NCBI RefSeq assembly: GCF_025566885.1
Contig: NZ_JAOQJQ010000003.1
Coordinates: 186,001 to 250,000, forward strand
Length of the DNA stretch: 64,000 bases
Direction: 5' to 3'
From: Brotonthovivens ammoniilytica
GTDB taxonomy: Bacteria; Bacillota; Clostridia; Lachnospirales; Lachnospiraceae
Made by a program: the position numbers and the translations under genes. Below the pieces are notes generated by a model. It saw only the letters and a program-made list of their open reading frames with translations, had not been told where the DNA came from and made no database searches. This document shows, piece after piece, positions 18,471 to 25,862 of this stretch (positions are counted from its first letter, which is position 1; the number at the start of each line of letters is the position of its first letter).

Positions 18471-18572
18471 TTATTTTCTTACTAATTCTTCAAGCTTCAT
18501 AACGGAACGGTTCAGCGCTAAAGCACCCATATATAATGTTCTTGCGTAAAATAATCCAAATCTTCTTGACAT
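18471..18572 (-). CDS. 33-residue small protein
   Basis: ATG 18572 is preceded by a perfect GGAGG (18581-18585) with ordinary spacing, while the longer frame upstream has no binding site. The product begins MSRRFGLFYARTLYMGALAL and ends with an acidic/basic helix, giving a short amphipathic or membrane-surface peptide. A TATAAT-like -10 is visible on the minus strand near 18636-18641. It has its own terminator. Function unknown. Confidence 0.5.
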   Translation of the reverse strand: MSRRFGLFYARTLYMGALALNRSVMKLEELVRK

Positions 18573-19077
18573 ATCAGTTACCTCCATATTTTTGTTTATT
18601 TTAATGTTCTGTGTTTTGTTTCTTTCTGACTTTATTATATATCTGCAGCATCTGTTCAGTAATTCATAAGGCAATCCAAGAAATGCAGGGTAAAAATAAA
18701 TGTATTTTGATTAACGACAGCTGGGATACCAAAAAAAGACCTAAGATATGCACTTTTAAAAAGAGATGAAAATAAGACATCTGACGCAGATTCCGTAAAA
18801 GAAGAGTGGGAATTTGTGATATTGCTGAGAAAGAGTTTCAATTATGGTAATTTCAGGAAGAAATTCTGGATAATTTTCACAAGAAATTTTTTCGTGTTTT
18901 TGATCGGTTGAAGTTTTGGTTTGTAAGTGGTATCTTTATGGTATTCCAAAAGGACACTAAAAATAAACCAGAGTACAGCTAAGAAAGATTTTATACAAAA
19001 TTCTTTGCTTACAGGTAAGCAGAAAAGTAAAAAAGTGCTGTCCCTTTGCACTATAAAAGGAGAAAGGAACATAATTC
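18573..19077. other. 505-bp intergenic region before the molybdoenzyme locus
   Basis: Holds the presumed promoter of the 33-residue gene on the minus strand, then about 400 AT-rich bases. On the plus strand 18711-18911 is open for 66 codons without any start codon and with no recognisable similarity, perhaps a gene remnant. A perfect palindrome lies at 19006-19021. No convincing sigma-A promoter for the downstream locus was found; TATAAA near 19051 is too close to the ATG to be sure. Confidence 0.5.
19006..19021. promoter_or_regulatory. 16-bp palindrome, possible operator
   Basis: TGCTTACAGGTAAGCA is a seven-base perfect inverted repeat around AG, 57 bp before the molybdoenzyme ATG. No second copy was noticed in the window. 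It may bind a dimeric regulator of the locus. Confidence 0.45.
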
Positions 19078-22000
19078 ATGGGTAAATCAATTGTAGACAA
19101 AACAACCAGTGTGTTAAATAAGACAGCCTTAACAGGCACACTGTTTGTGCTGGACAAATTATTAAACGGACTGGCGGCAGCATGTCCGGCGTTTAAGGAT
19201 GAATGGAAAGACAAAGAATTAAAAGTCCAGATTCGGATTGGAGATGGCAGTGCAGGACGGATGATTGAATTTTCCGGCGGGAGAGTAACCGGAAGAAACG
19301 GTATTTTCCGGGATGCTTCTGTGGAGATGGTATTTGCAGAAGAAAAAACAGCAATGCGTGTCATGACAGGCATGATGATGGGAAAACAGGATGAGTTTGT
19401 AAATGCGGCAAAAGCCGGAGGCCTTGCTTTAAACGGTCCGGATGAAGATGCTATGTGGTTTTCCAGTCTGCTTTTAAAAGTATTTGCTTTTGACGTATTG
19501 TATCTGAAAAATTACGGAACAAAAATGCCAAACGGAGAGGTACGCTATGTGAATGCAACAAACGGCGGCCCGGTATTTGTTTATGTAAAGGATGGAAAAA
19601 TTGTCCGTATTACCCCTATTGATTTTGAAGACAGTGATGCGGATCCATGGACCATCACCGCGAAAGGTAAAAAATTTACTCCGCCAAAACGGGCTACAGT
19701 GGCGCCATATGCTTTCTGGAAATCACTGATTTACTCTAAAGACCGGTTATTATATCCCATGAAGCGTGTGGATTTTGATCCCAATGGAGAGCGTCATCCG
19801 GAGAACAGAGGTATTTCCGGTTATGAGAGAATTTCCTGGGAAGAAGCTTTGGATATTGTATCTAACGAAATTGTCCGTGTACGTAAAGAAAACGGACCCG
19901 GTTCTGTTTTCTTTACCTGTGGTTCTCACCACACATGGGGAAATATCGGATATTACTTAAGTGCCGCAAAAAGATTTTTCAACTGCCTGGGAGCTACAAC
20001 AGCTCTGTTAAATCCGGACAGCTGGGAAGGGTTTGCATGGGGAGCCATCCATCACTATGGCGGTTCTGCCAGAAACGGCGGATGTGAAATTTATTCTACT
20101 GTAGAAGACTGTATGCAGAATTCTGATATGATTGTTTTCTGGTCCTCAGATCCGGAGACAACAGCCGGCGTATATGGAGCTCAGGAAGGGACCATCCGCC
20201 GTTCCTGGATTAAAGAACTGGGAATGAAAACCGTACATATTGATCCTTATGAAAATTCTACAGCAGCATTTGTAGGCGGGCGCTGGATCGCACCGAAACC
20301 CGGCACGGATGCTGCCATGGCTATTGCCATTGCCAATGTGTGGATGAATGAGGGTACTTACGATAAAGACTATGTTGCCACAAGAACCTATGGATTTGAG
20401 AAATGGGAAGCGTATGTGCTGGGTGAAACGGACGGAACACCAAAGACCCCGGAATGGCAGGAACCAATTACCGGAGTTCCTGCAAGAATTGTCAGGGCAC
20501 TGGCACAGGAATGGGCGAGGAATAAAACATACCTGGCCTGCGGCGGTATTACTTCCTTCGGCGGTGCCGGCCGTGTGGCCTTTGGTACAGAGTGGGCCAG
20601 AGCTATGGTATGCCTGATTTTTATGCAGGGATGTGGAAAGCCGGGTATTAACTTTGGCGGTCTGCAGTACGGAACACCTCTGGATACCAGATTCTGGTTT
20701 CCGGGCTATGCAGACGGCGGTTTTTCCGGTGACTTTATCGGTTCCGGAGCCGGTGTTGCGCTGTACAACCGTATGCCTCAGTCACCGTCGGTAAACTCTG
20801 AATATCAGCAGATTCCCCGTCTTAGAATTCCGGAGGCGATTATAGAAAAACATACGGAGGCGCATAATATGCCGGTTTACTCTGTCCATGGACAGTTCTG
20901 CAAAGTATCTTATCCGGCTCCCGGTCATTCACCGGTGAAAATGTACTACAAATATGGTGGTTCTCATATTGGAACCCAGCCCCAGTCCAAACGTTTCGCT
21001 CAGATGTACCGTACTGACAGCCTGGAATTTGTTGTGAATCAGTCCATCTGGCTGGAGGGAGAGGCAAGATTTGCAGACGTACTTCTGCCGGCATGTACAA
21101 ACTTTGAGCGCTGGGATATTGCAGAGTCCGGAAATTGTGGGGGATATATTGAAAAATCTTATCTGCAGAATAATCACAGAGTATGCTTTATTCAGCATAA
21201 ATGTATTGAACCTCTGGGAGAATCCAAGTCAGACTTTGAAATCTTCCAGGCAGTGGCAAACCGGATTGGTTTGTGGCAGGTATTTTCAGAAGGAAATTCT
21301 GAATATGACTGGGCAAAACGTTACTTTGATGCTACAGATCTTAAAAAGAAAATTTCCTGGCATCAGCTGCTGAAAAAAGGCTACTATGTAGTTCCGCCTC
21401 TTCCGGAGGACAGACGTGACCCGGTTGCTTTCCGCTGGTTTGCAAACGGAACGAAAAAGGATACGCCGGAGCTTTCCCCGCTGCCGTCTGAATATTACGG
21501 ACGGTACAACGAAGGACTTCAGACACCCTCCGGACTGTTTGAATTTGAAGCTCAGACGTTGAAACGTTTTGACCCGGATGATGAAGAGAGAAGACCGATT
21601 TGTATGTATCACCCGTCATGGGAAGGCTGTGAAACTACTAAGCTGTATGAAAAATATCCTCTGCAGCTGATTTCACCTCATTCCAAATACAGCTTCCATA
21701 CTATGGGTGACGGAAAAGATTCCAACATCAATGATATTGAAGAACACAGAAGATTAATTGACGGTTTCTATTACTGGATTTTCCGTATGAATCCTGCGGA
21801 TGCAAAAGCCCGGGGATTAAAAGAAGATGATATTGTAGAAGTATATAACGACAGAGGAAATGTTTTGTGTGCTCTGCAGCTGACACAGCGTGTACCGGCA
21901 GGCACCGTTCATTCTTTCGAGGCCTGTGCAGACTACCGGCCCATGGGTGAACCGGGAGGCGACGGTGTAGTAGAAAAAATGGGATGTATCAATAACCTGA

Positions 22001-22092
22001 CAAATAAACGGTTCCTGGTGCAGCATGCCCACGGCATGGGAGCAAATTCCTGTCTGGTGGAAGTTCGTAAATGGGAAGGAGAGACAAAATAA
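19078..22092 (+). CDS. SCP2-domain/molybdopterin enzyme fusion related to pyrogallol-phloroglucinol transhydroxylase large subunit
   Basis: 1004 residues. Residues about 1-138 resemble an SCP2 lipid/sterol-binding domain (LKVQIRIGDG, DASVEMVF, GGLALNGPDED). The rest is a bis-MGD molybdoenzyme of the DMSO-reductase superfamily, without a Tat signal and without an N-terminal Cys cluster, like AthL of Pelobacter. NPDSWEG (312-318) would give Ser315 as Mo ligand. His284, Asp314 and Tyr544 fall exactly 140 residues after AthL His144, Asp174 and Tyr404, and Cys687/Tyr690 keep the spacing of Cys557/Tyr560 (AthL numbers recalled from its published structure). The start ATG follows AGGAGAAAGGAAC. Cytoplasmic; its FeS partner overlaps it by one base. 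The ring-hydroxyl chemistry is likely conserved; the substrate is unknown. The lipid-binding domain and the quinone genes downstream point to a prenylated or otherwise hydrophobic partner. Confidence 0.85.
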   Translation: MGKSIVDKTTSVLNKTALTGTLFVLDKLLNGLAAACPAFKDEWKDKELKVQIRIGDGSAGRMIEFSGGRVTGRNGIFRDASVEMVFAEEKTAMRVMTGMMMGKQDEFVNAAKAGGLALNGPDEDAMWFSSLLLKVFAFDVLYLKNYGTKMPNGEVRYVNATNGGPVFVYVKDGKIVRITPIDFEDSDADPWTITAKGKKFTPPKRATVAPYAFWKSLIYSKDRLLYPMKRVDFDPNGERHPENRGISGYERISWEEALDIVSNEIVRVRKENGPGSVFFTCGSHHTWGNIGYYLSAAKRFFNCLGATTALLNPDSWEGFAWGAIHHYGGSARNGGCEIYSTVEDCMQNSDMIVFWSSDPETTAGVYGAQEGTIRRSWIKELGMKTVHIDPYENSTAAFVGGRWIAPKPGTDAAMAIAIANVWMNEGTYDKDYVATRTYGFEKWEAYVLGETDGTPKTPEWQEPITGVPARIVRALAQEWARNKTYLACGGITSFGGAGRVAFGTEWARAMVCLIFMQGCGKPGINFGGLQYGTPLDTRFWFPGYADGGFSGDFIGSGAGVALYNRMPQSPSVNSEYQQIPRLRIPEAIIEKHTEAHNMPVYSVHGQFCKVSYPAPGHSPVKMYYKYGGSHIGTQPQSKRFAQMYRTDSLEFVVNQSIWLEGEARFADVLLPACTNFERWDIAESGNCGGYIEKSYLQNNHRVCFIQHKCIEPLGESKSDFEIFQAVANRIGLWQVFSEGNSEYDWAKRYFDATDLKKKISWHQLLKKGYYVVPPLPEDRRDPVAFRWFANGTKKDTPELSPLPSEYYGRYNEGLQTPSGLFEFEAQTLKRFDPDDEERRPICMYHPSWEGCETTKLYEKYPLQLISPHSKYSFHTMGDGKDSNINDIEEHRRLIDGFYYWIFRMNPADAKARGLKEDDIVEVYNDRGNVLCALQLTQRVPAGTVHSFEACADYRPMGEPGGDGVVEKMGCINNLTNKRFLVQHAHGMGANSCLVEVRKWEGETK

Positions 22093-22937
22093 TGAAGAAG
22101 TGGCATATGGTAGTAGACCTTGCAAAATGTGTGGGCTGTTATAACTGCCTGCTGGCATGCAAGGACGAACATGTTGGAAACTCCTGGCTTCCATATACGG
22201 ACAGCCAGCAGCATCATGAAGATAAATGGATTAATTCAAAACGTGTGGAACGGGGAAGCGTTCCATACACAGAGGTAGCATTTGTAACAGAAACCTGTCA
22301 GCACTGTGACAATGCACCGTGTGCAGAACGCTGTCCGGATGCGGTGATCAAACGTCCTGACGGAATTGTTCTGCTGGATGCTGCCAGAGCTAAAGGAAAC
22401 AAAAATCTTGCAGATGCCTGCCCTTACGGTCATATTCACTGGAATGAAGAGCTTGGCACAGCACAGAAATGTACGATGTGTGCCCATCTGCTGGATCAGG
22501 GCTGGAAAGAGCCGCGCTGCGTGCAGGCATGTCCGTTAAGAGCACTGAGCGTAGTTTACTGTGAAGACAGCGAGTTTGAAAAAATCGTAGAGAAACAGAA
22601 ATTAAAACCGCTGACAGACGGCAGCAATCAGCCAAGAGTACTTTACAGAAACCTTTACAAATATAATAAATGTTTTATTGCAGGCGGTTTAAGCTATATA
22701 AAAGACGGCATTGAAACAGCGGCCACGGAGGCTAAAATCAAACTGTCCATGAACGGGGTGCCTTTAAAAGAAACCTATGCGGATTTCCTTGGAGAATATA
22801 AAATTGACCGTCTGCCAAAAAACAGTGGAACCTATACCCTGGAGTATATAATGCCAGGATACAAAACCATTGTAAAACAGGTAGAAATAAAAGAAGAAAG
22901 CCCCAATATGGGATGTCTTACCTTTGAAAAAGAGTAA
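22092..22937 (+). CDS. Iron-sulfur electron-transfer subunit of the molybdoenzyme (AthS-like)
   Basis: 281 residues, start ATG 22092 overlapping the large-subunit stop (TAATG). Cys groups CVGCYNCLLAC (about 14-24), CQHCDNAPCAERCP (about 76-89), CPYG (about 116) and CTMCAHLLDQG (about 133-143) indicate three to four 4Fe-4S clusters, as in DmsB-like subunits. The C-terminal 70 residues, with LGEYKIDRLPKNSGTYTLEY, look like a small beta-sandwich of the CnaB/transthyretin type, which is also how the small subunit of transhydroxylase ends. There is no membrane segment, so electrons must be exchanged with soluble partners or with a lipid held by the SCP2 domain. Confidence 0.88.
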   Translation: MKKWHMVVDLAKCVGCYNCLLACKDEHVGNSWLPYTDSQQHHEDKWINSKRVERGSVPYTEVAFVTETCQHCDNAPCAERCPDAVIKRPDGIVLLDAARAKGNKNLADACPYGHIHWNEELGTAQKCTMCAHLLDQGWKEPRCVQACPLRALSVVYCEDSEFEKIVEKQKLKPLTDGSNQPRVLYRNLYKYNKCFIAGGLSYIKDGIETAATEAKIKLSMNGVPLKETYADFLGEYKIDRLPKNSGTYTLEYIMPGYKTIVKQVEIKEESPNMGCLTFEKE

Positions 22938-22970
22938 TACATAATTAAAGGAACAAAAAGGAGGGCCGTT

Positions 22971-23402
22971 ATGGAACAGAGAAAACAGCAGATTGTGACA
23001 GATGTATGTGCTCTCCTGGAAGACGGTTTTTCTATGTGGGAACGATTCGGGTTAAAGCTGCCGGATGAAAAGGAATGTCAGGAAGTGTTAAGGTGTGCAG
23101 TCTGTGCCTGCAAAAAGGAAAGGTTCACAAAAGAATATGCAGCTGCCTGTCAGTGCTTTTTCCTGTTTCGGAAACTGCACACAATAACGGAGATTTCTCC
23201 TGAGACTGCTACATTGCTGGGAGATTACTTTTTCAGCCGGTTTTCTTCCTTCCTGATTCCTGTGGACAGCACACGTCTTATCGACCTGTTTTCAGAATAT
23301 TTAAAACAGGATGCCAAGGAATCCGCATGGGGTGCAGAAGAGTTTGATACAGACAGATATCTTCAGTTTGTAGAAAATGCCGCGGAGGAAATCGGATTAT
23401 GA
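22971..23402 (+). CDS. Probable small subunit of heterodimeric long-chain prenyl diphosphate synthase (HepS/HexA-like)
   Basis: 143 residues from ATG behind AAAAGGAGGG. It overlaps the prenyl synthase catalytic gene by four bases (ATGA), which suggests stoichiometric subunits. The segment LLGDYFFSRFSSFLIPVDS followed by LIDLFSEYLKQD resembles the conserved LAGDYxxSxxYxxL...LIxxLSE region of component I of heptaprenyl/hexaprenyl diphosphate synthases, and the length is like the Micrococcus HexA subunit. It is Cys-rich (six Cys in the N-terminal half), which is unusual for that family. A TorD-like chaperone for the molybdoenzyme was considered because of position, but the similarity to HepS is better. 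Confidence 0.6.
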   Translation: MEQRKQQIVTDVCALLEDGFSMWERFGLKLPDEKECQEVLRCAVCACKKERFTKEYAAACQCFFLFRKLHTITEISPETATLLGDYFFSRFSSFLIPVDSTRLIDLFSEYLKQDAKESAWGAEEFDTDRYLQFVENAAEEIGL

Positions 23403-24403
23403 CCGGATTAAAGAAAAAAGCGCAGGAACAGATACAGCAGAATACAAAGGTGCTGTACCGCCGGCTGAAAGAGTCTTTAGGAGAGATGGAGGCGCAGTTA
23501 AAAACTTTATGCCGCAGTGATCAGCTCGAAATGTCAAAAGATCTTGAGCGGGTTGTGATGGCCGGAGGCAAACGCCTGCGTCCCTCTCTGGCATGGATCT
23601 GTCATCGAATCGGAGATGGGAAGAAGATGGAGATTCTGCCGCTGATGTGTATGCTGGAGCTGATGCATACAGCCTCGCTGATTCATGATGATGTAGTAGA
23701 TGATGCGCCATTGAGAAGGGGCGTTGAGACAATCCATCAGACCAGCGGGCGGCATGCTGCGGTGCAGAGCGGAGATTTTCTGCTGGCACGGGCTATGGAA
23801 TATCTGCATCTTTACCGGGGAACGGGGATTAATGAAGCACTGGCGGATATTTCACTGCAGATGTGTCTGGGAGAGTTTCAGCAGATGGAACATCTCTTTC
23901 ATATAAAGGCTCAGACCCAGGAGATTTACTTTGAACAGATCCGCAGAAAAACCGCTTATCTGCTGGCCACCAGCTGTTATACAGGAGCCATTGCGGGAGG
24001 ACTGAATGATGCACAGACAGAAGCGCTGAAATGTTTTGGGGAACAGATCGGAATTGCGTTTCAGTTAAAGGATGATGTCCTGGATTTTACGGGGACAGAT
24101 GACTTTGGAAAGAGAAGAGGCCAGGATCTTCGCAGAGGAATTTATACCCTTCCGGTGCTGTACGCTTTTGAAAACAGACCGGATGAGTCTATGCAGCAGC
24201 TGGCTGCAAAACAAAATAAAACAGAGGATGATATGGAAATACTGCTTCAGTATGTTTCCATGTCACAGGGAATTGAGTATACAGAATTTCAAATACATGC
24301 CTGCAGCCGTAAAGCGCTCAAAGCTCTGGAAAAAATTCCGGACAGCGATGAGAAGGAAGCGCTCAAAGAGCTGGCGCAGGCCCTTGGAAAACGAAAATTA
24401 TAA
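23399..24403 (+). CDS. Long-chain polyprenyl diphosphate synthase, catalytic subunit (HepT/HexB-like)
   Basis: 334 residues. It condenses isopentenyl units onto an allylic diphosphate to make the side chain of a prenylated quinone. GGKRLRP binds diphosphate, LIHDDVVDDAPLRRG holds the first Asp-rich motif and QLKDDVLDF the second. The fifth residue before the first motif is Ala, which fits long products (about C30-C35) and not farnesyl or geranylgeranyl. Overlap with the preceding small-subunit gene supports a two-subunit enzyme as used for menaquinone in Bacillus. Confidence 0.9.
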   Translation: MTGLKKKAQEQIQQNTKVLYRRLKESLGEMEAQLKTLCRSDQLEMSKDLERVVMAGGKRLRPSLAWICHRIGDGKKMEILPLMCMLELMHTASLIHDDVVDDAPLRRGVETIHQTSGRHAAVQSGDFLLARAMEYLHLYRGTGINEALADISLQMCLGEFQQMEHLFHIKAQTQEIYFEQIRRKTAYLLATSCYTGAIAGGLNDAQTEALKCFGEQIGIAFQLKDDVLDFTGTDDFGKRRGQDLRRGIYTLPVLYAFENRPDESMQQLAAKQNKTEDDMEILLQYVSMSQGIEYTEFQIHACSRKALKALEKIPDSDEKEALKELAQALGKRKL

Positions 24404-24414
24404 GGAGAAAAAAG

Positions 24415-24972
24415 ATGGATGGATGCCTGAATAACAGCAGTCAGAAAGTATTGGCAGAGTCAATCGCCGAAAAAGCCGGAGTAAATCTTAAAGATTGTTA
24501 TCAGTGCGGAAAGTGTTCTGCAGGATGTCCAATGGCCCGGGGCATGGATCTGATGCCCCGCCAGATTGTACATTATATGCAGCTTGGCATGATGACTCCG
24601 ATTTTAAAATCAAAAACCATCTGGCTGTGCGCAGCCTGCCACACCTGTGTGGACCGCTGCCCTCATGATATCAATCTGCCGGGACTCATCGAGCAGTCCA
24701 GAATGATCGCAAAAAAACGCGGTATGATCGGCGTGCAGGAAGTAGATAAATTTACGGATATTTTTCTTGAAAATGTCAAAATGTTTGGAAAAAATCAGGA
24801 AGTTGTACTGGAAGGTTTGTATAATGTATCAACCGGCCATCTGATGCAGGATATGAAAAATGTTCCGCATATGCTGAGACATAAAATTGTGGGACCGGAG
24901 CTGAATGTAACCAAAGGTGCGGCTGAGGTAAAAGACCTGATGAAAAGAGCGGAAGAAAGGAGCAATGAATAA
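24415..24972 (+). CDS. hdrC: Heterodisulfide reductase subunit C-like iron-sulfur protein
   Basis: 185 residues. Two 4Fe-4S motifs, CYQCGKCSAGCP (about 24-35) and CAACHTCVDRCP (about 64-75), as in soluble HdrC, which wires HdrA to HdrB. AAGGAG precedes ATG 24415. Its stop shares a base with the hdrB start. The gene order hdrC-hdrB-hdrA followed by mvhD-like and flx-like genes identifies the soluble, flavin-based electron-bifurcating type. Confidence 0.9.
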   Translation: MDGCLNNSSQKVLAESIAEKAGVNLKDCYQCGKCSAGCPMARGMDLMPRQIVHYMQLGMMTPILKSKTIWLCAACHTCVDRCPHDINLPGLIEQSRMIAKKRGMIGVQEVDKFTDIFLENVKMFGKNQEVVLEGLYNVSTGHLMQDMKNVPHMLRHKIVGPELNVTKGAAEVKDLMKRAEERSNE

Positions 24973-25862
24973 TGCAGTATTCCTATTTTCCAGGGTGTTC
25001 CATGGATACTACCGGAATCACCTATAAAAAATCAATTGAATATGTCTGCAGCAAAATCGGAATGGTGCTTAGAGAGATTCCTGACTGGAACTGCTGCGGC
25101 GCTACCTGTGCCCACTCTAAAAATGAAAAAGTAGCTTTAGCGCTGCCGGCCAGAAATCTGGCACTTGCAGAGGAAGAGGGGCTGGAGCTGGATGTGGCGG
25201 TAGCCTGTGCTTCCTGCTATTCCCGTATGAAACATACGGTCCATGCGGCAAGACAGAGTGAAGAGACAAGACAGGAACTGGAAGAAATTATAAACATGCC
25301 TTACCGGGCAAAAGCGGATGTATTAAGTTTTCTGGAGATTTTTGCAAGACCGGAAATGATGCGTTTATGTCAGGAAAAAATGTATCGTACTCTAAAAGGA
25401 ATGAAGGTGGCTTGCTACTATGGCTGTCTGACTTCACGTCCTGTAGAGGTAACTGGAGCTTCCTCCACAGAAAATCCTATGGAAATGGATGAAATCGTTA
25501 AACTGACAGGCGCCGTTCCTGTGGAATGGGATTTTAAAACCGAATGCTGCGGAGCCAGTCATCAGGTAGATGCACCGAAGACGGCAAGACCTCAGCTGGA
25601 GAGGATTTTGAAGAATGCTCAGGCAAACGGAGCTCAGGCTATTATCACAGCCTGTCCCCTGTGCAATTTAAACCTGGATATGAGAGAAGGAGAGCTGAAT
25701 AAAGCGAATGGAACGGCATATAACCTTCCGATTTATCAGTTCACAGAATTACTGGCAGTATGTATGGGAGCAGGTGTAAAGGATATTGGCCTGCAGAAGC
25801 ATTTCTTCCCGGCATTTGACCTGTTAAACGAATATTTGAGGAAGGCAGGTGACACAGTATGA
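24972..25862 (+). CDS. hdrB: Heterodisulfide reductase subunit B-like protein with two CCG domains
   Basis: 296 residues. Two CCG domains: Cys in YFPGCS, then NCCGATC and CASCY; and YYGCLTSRP, then ECCGAS and CPLCN. In HdrB these bind the two non-cubane clusters that reduce a disulfide. All ligand Cys seem present, so disulfide or similar two-electron chemistry is possible. The natural partner is unknown: no DsrC or TusE homologue lies nearby, and coenzyme M/B is not expected in Bacillota. It overlaps hdrA by ATGA. Confidence 0.92.
   Translation: MQYSYFPGCSMDTTGITYKKSIEYVCSKIGMVLREIPDWNCCGATCAHSKNEKVALALPARNLALAEEEGLELDVAVACASCYSRMKHTVHAARQSEETRQELEEIINMPYRAKADVLSFLEIFARPEMMRLCQEKMYRTLKGMKVACYYGCLTSRPVEVTGASSTENPMEMDEIVKLTGAVPVEWDFKTECCGASHQVDAPKTARPQLERILKNAQANGAQAIITACPLCNLNLDMREGELNKANGTAYNLPIYQFTELLAVCMGAGVKDIGLQKHFFPAFDLLNEYLRKAGDTV

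Noticed and set aside
18711..18911. A 66-codon open stretch on the plus strand before the molybdoenzyme
   Set aside because: No start codon or ribosome binding site and no recognisable similarity; at best a remnant.
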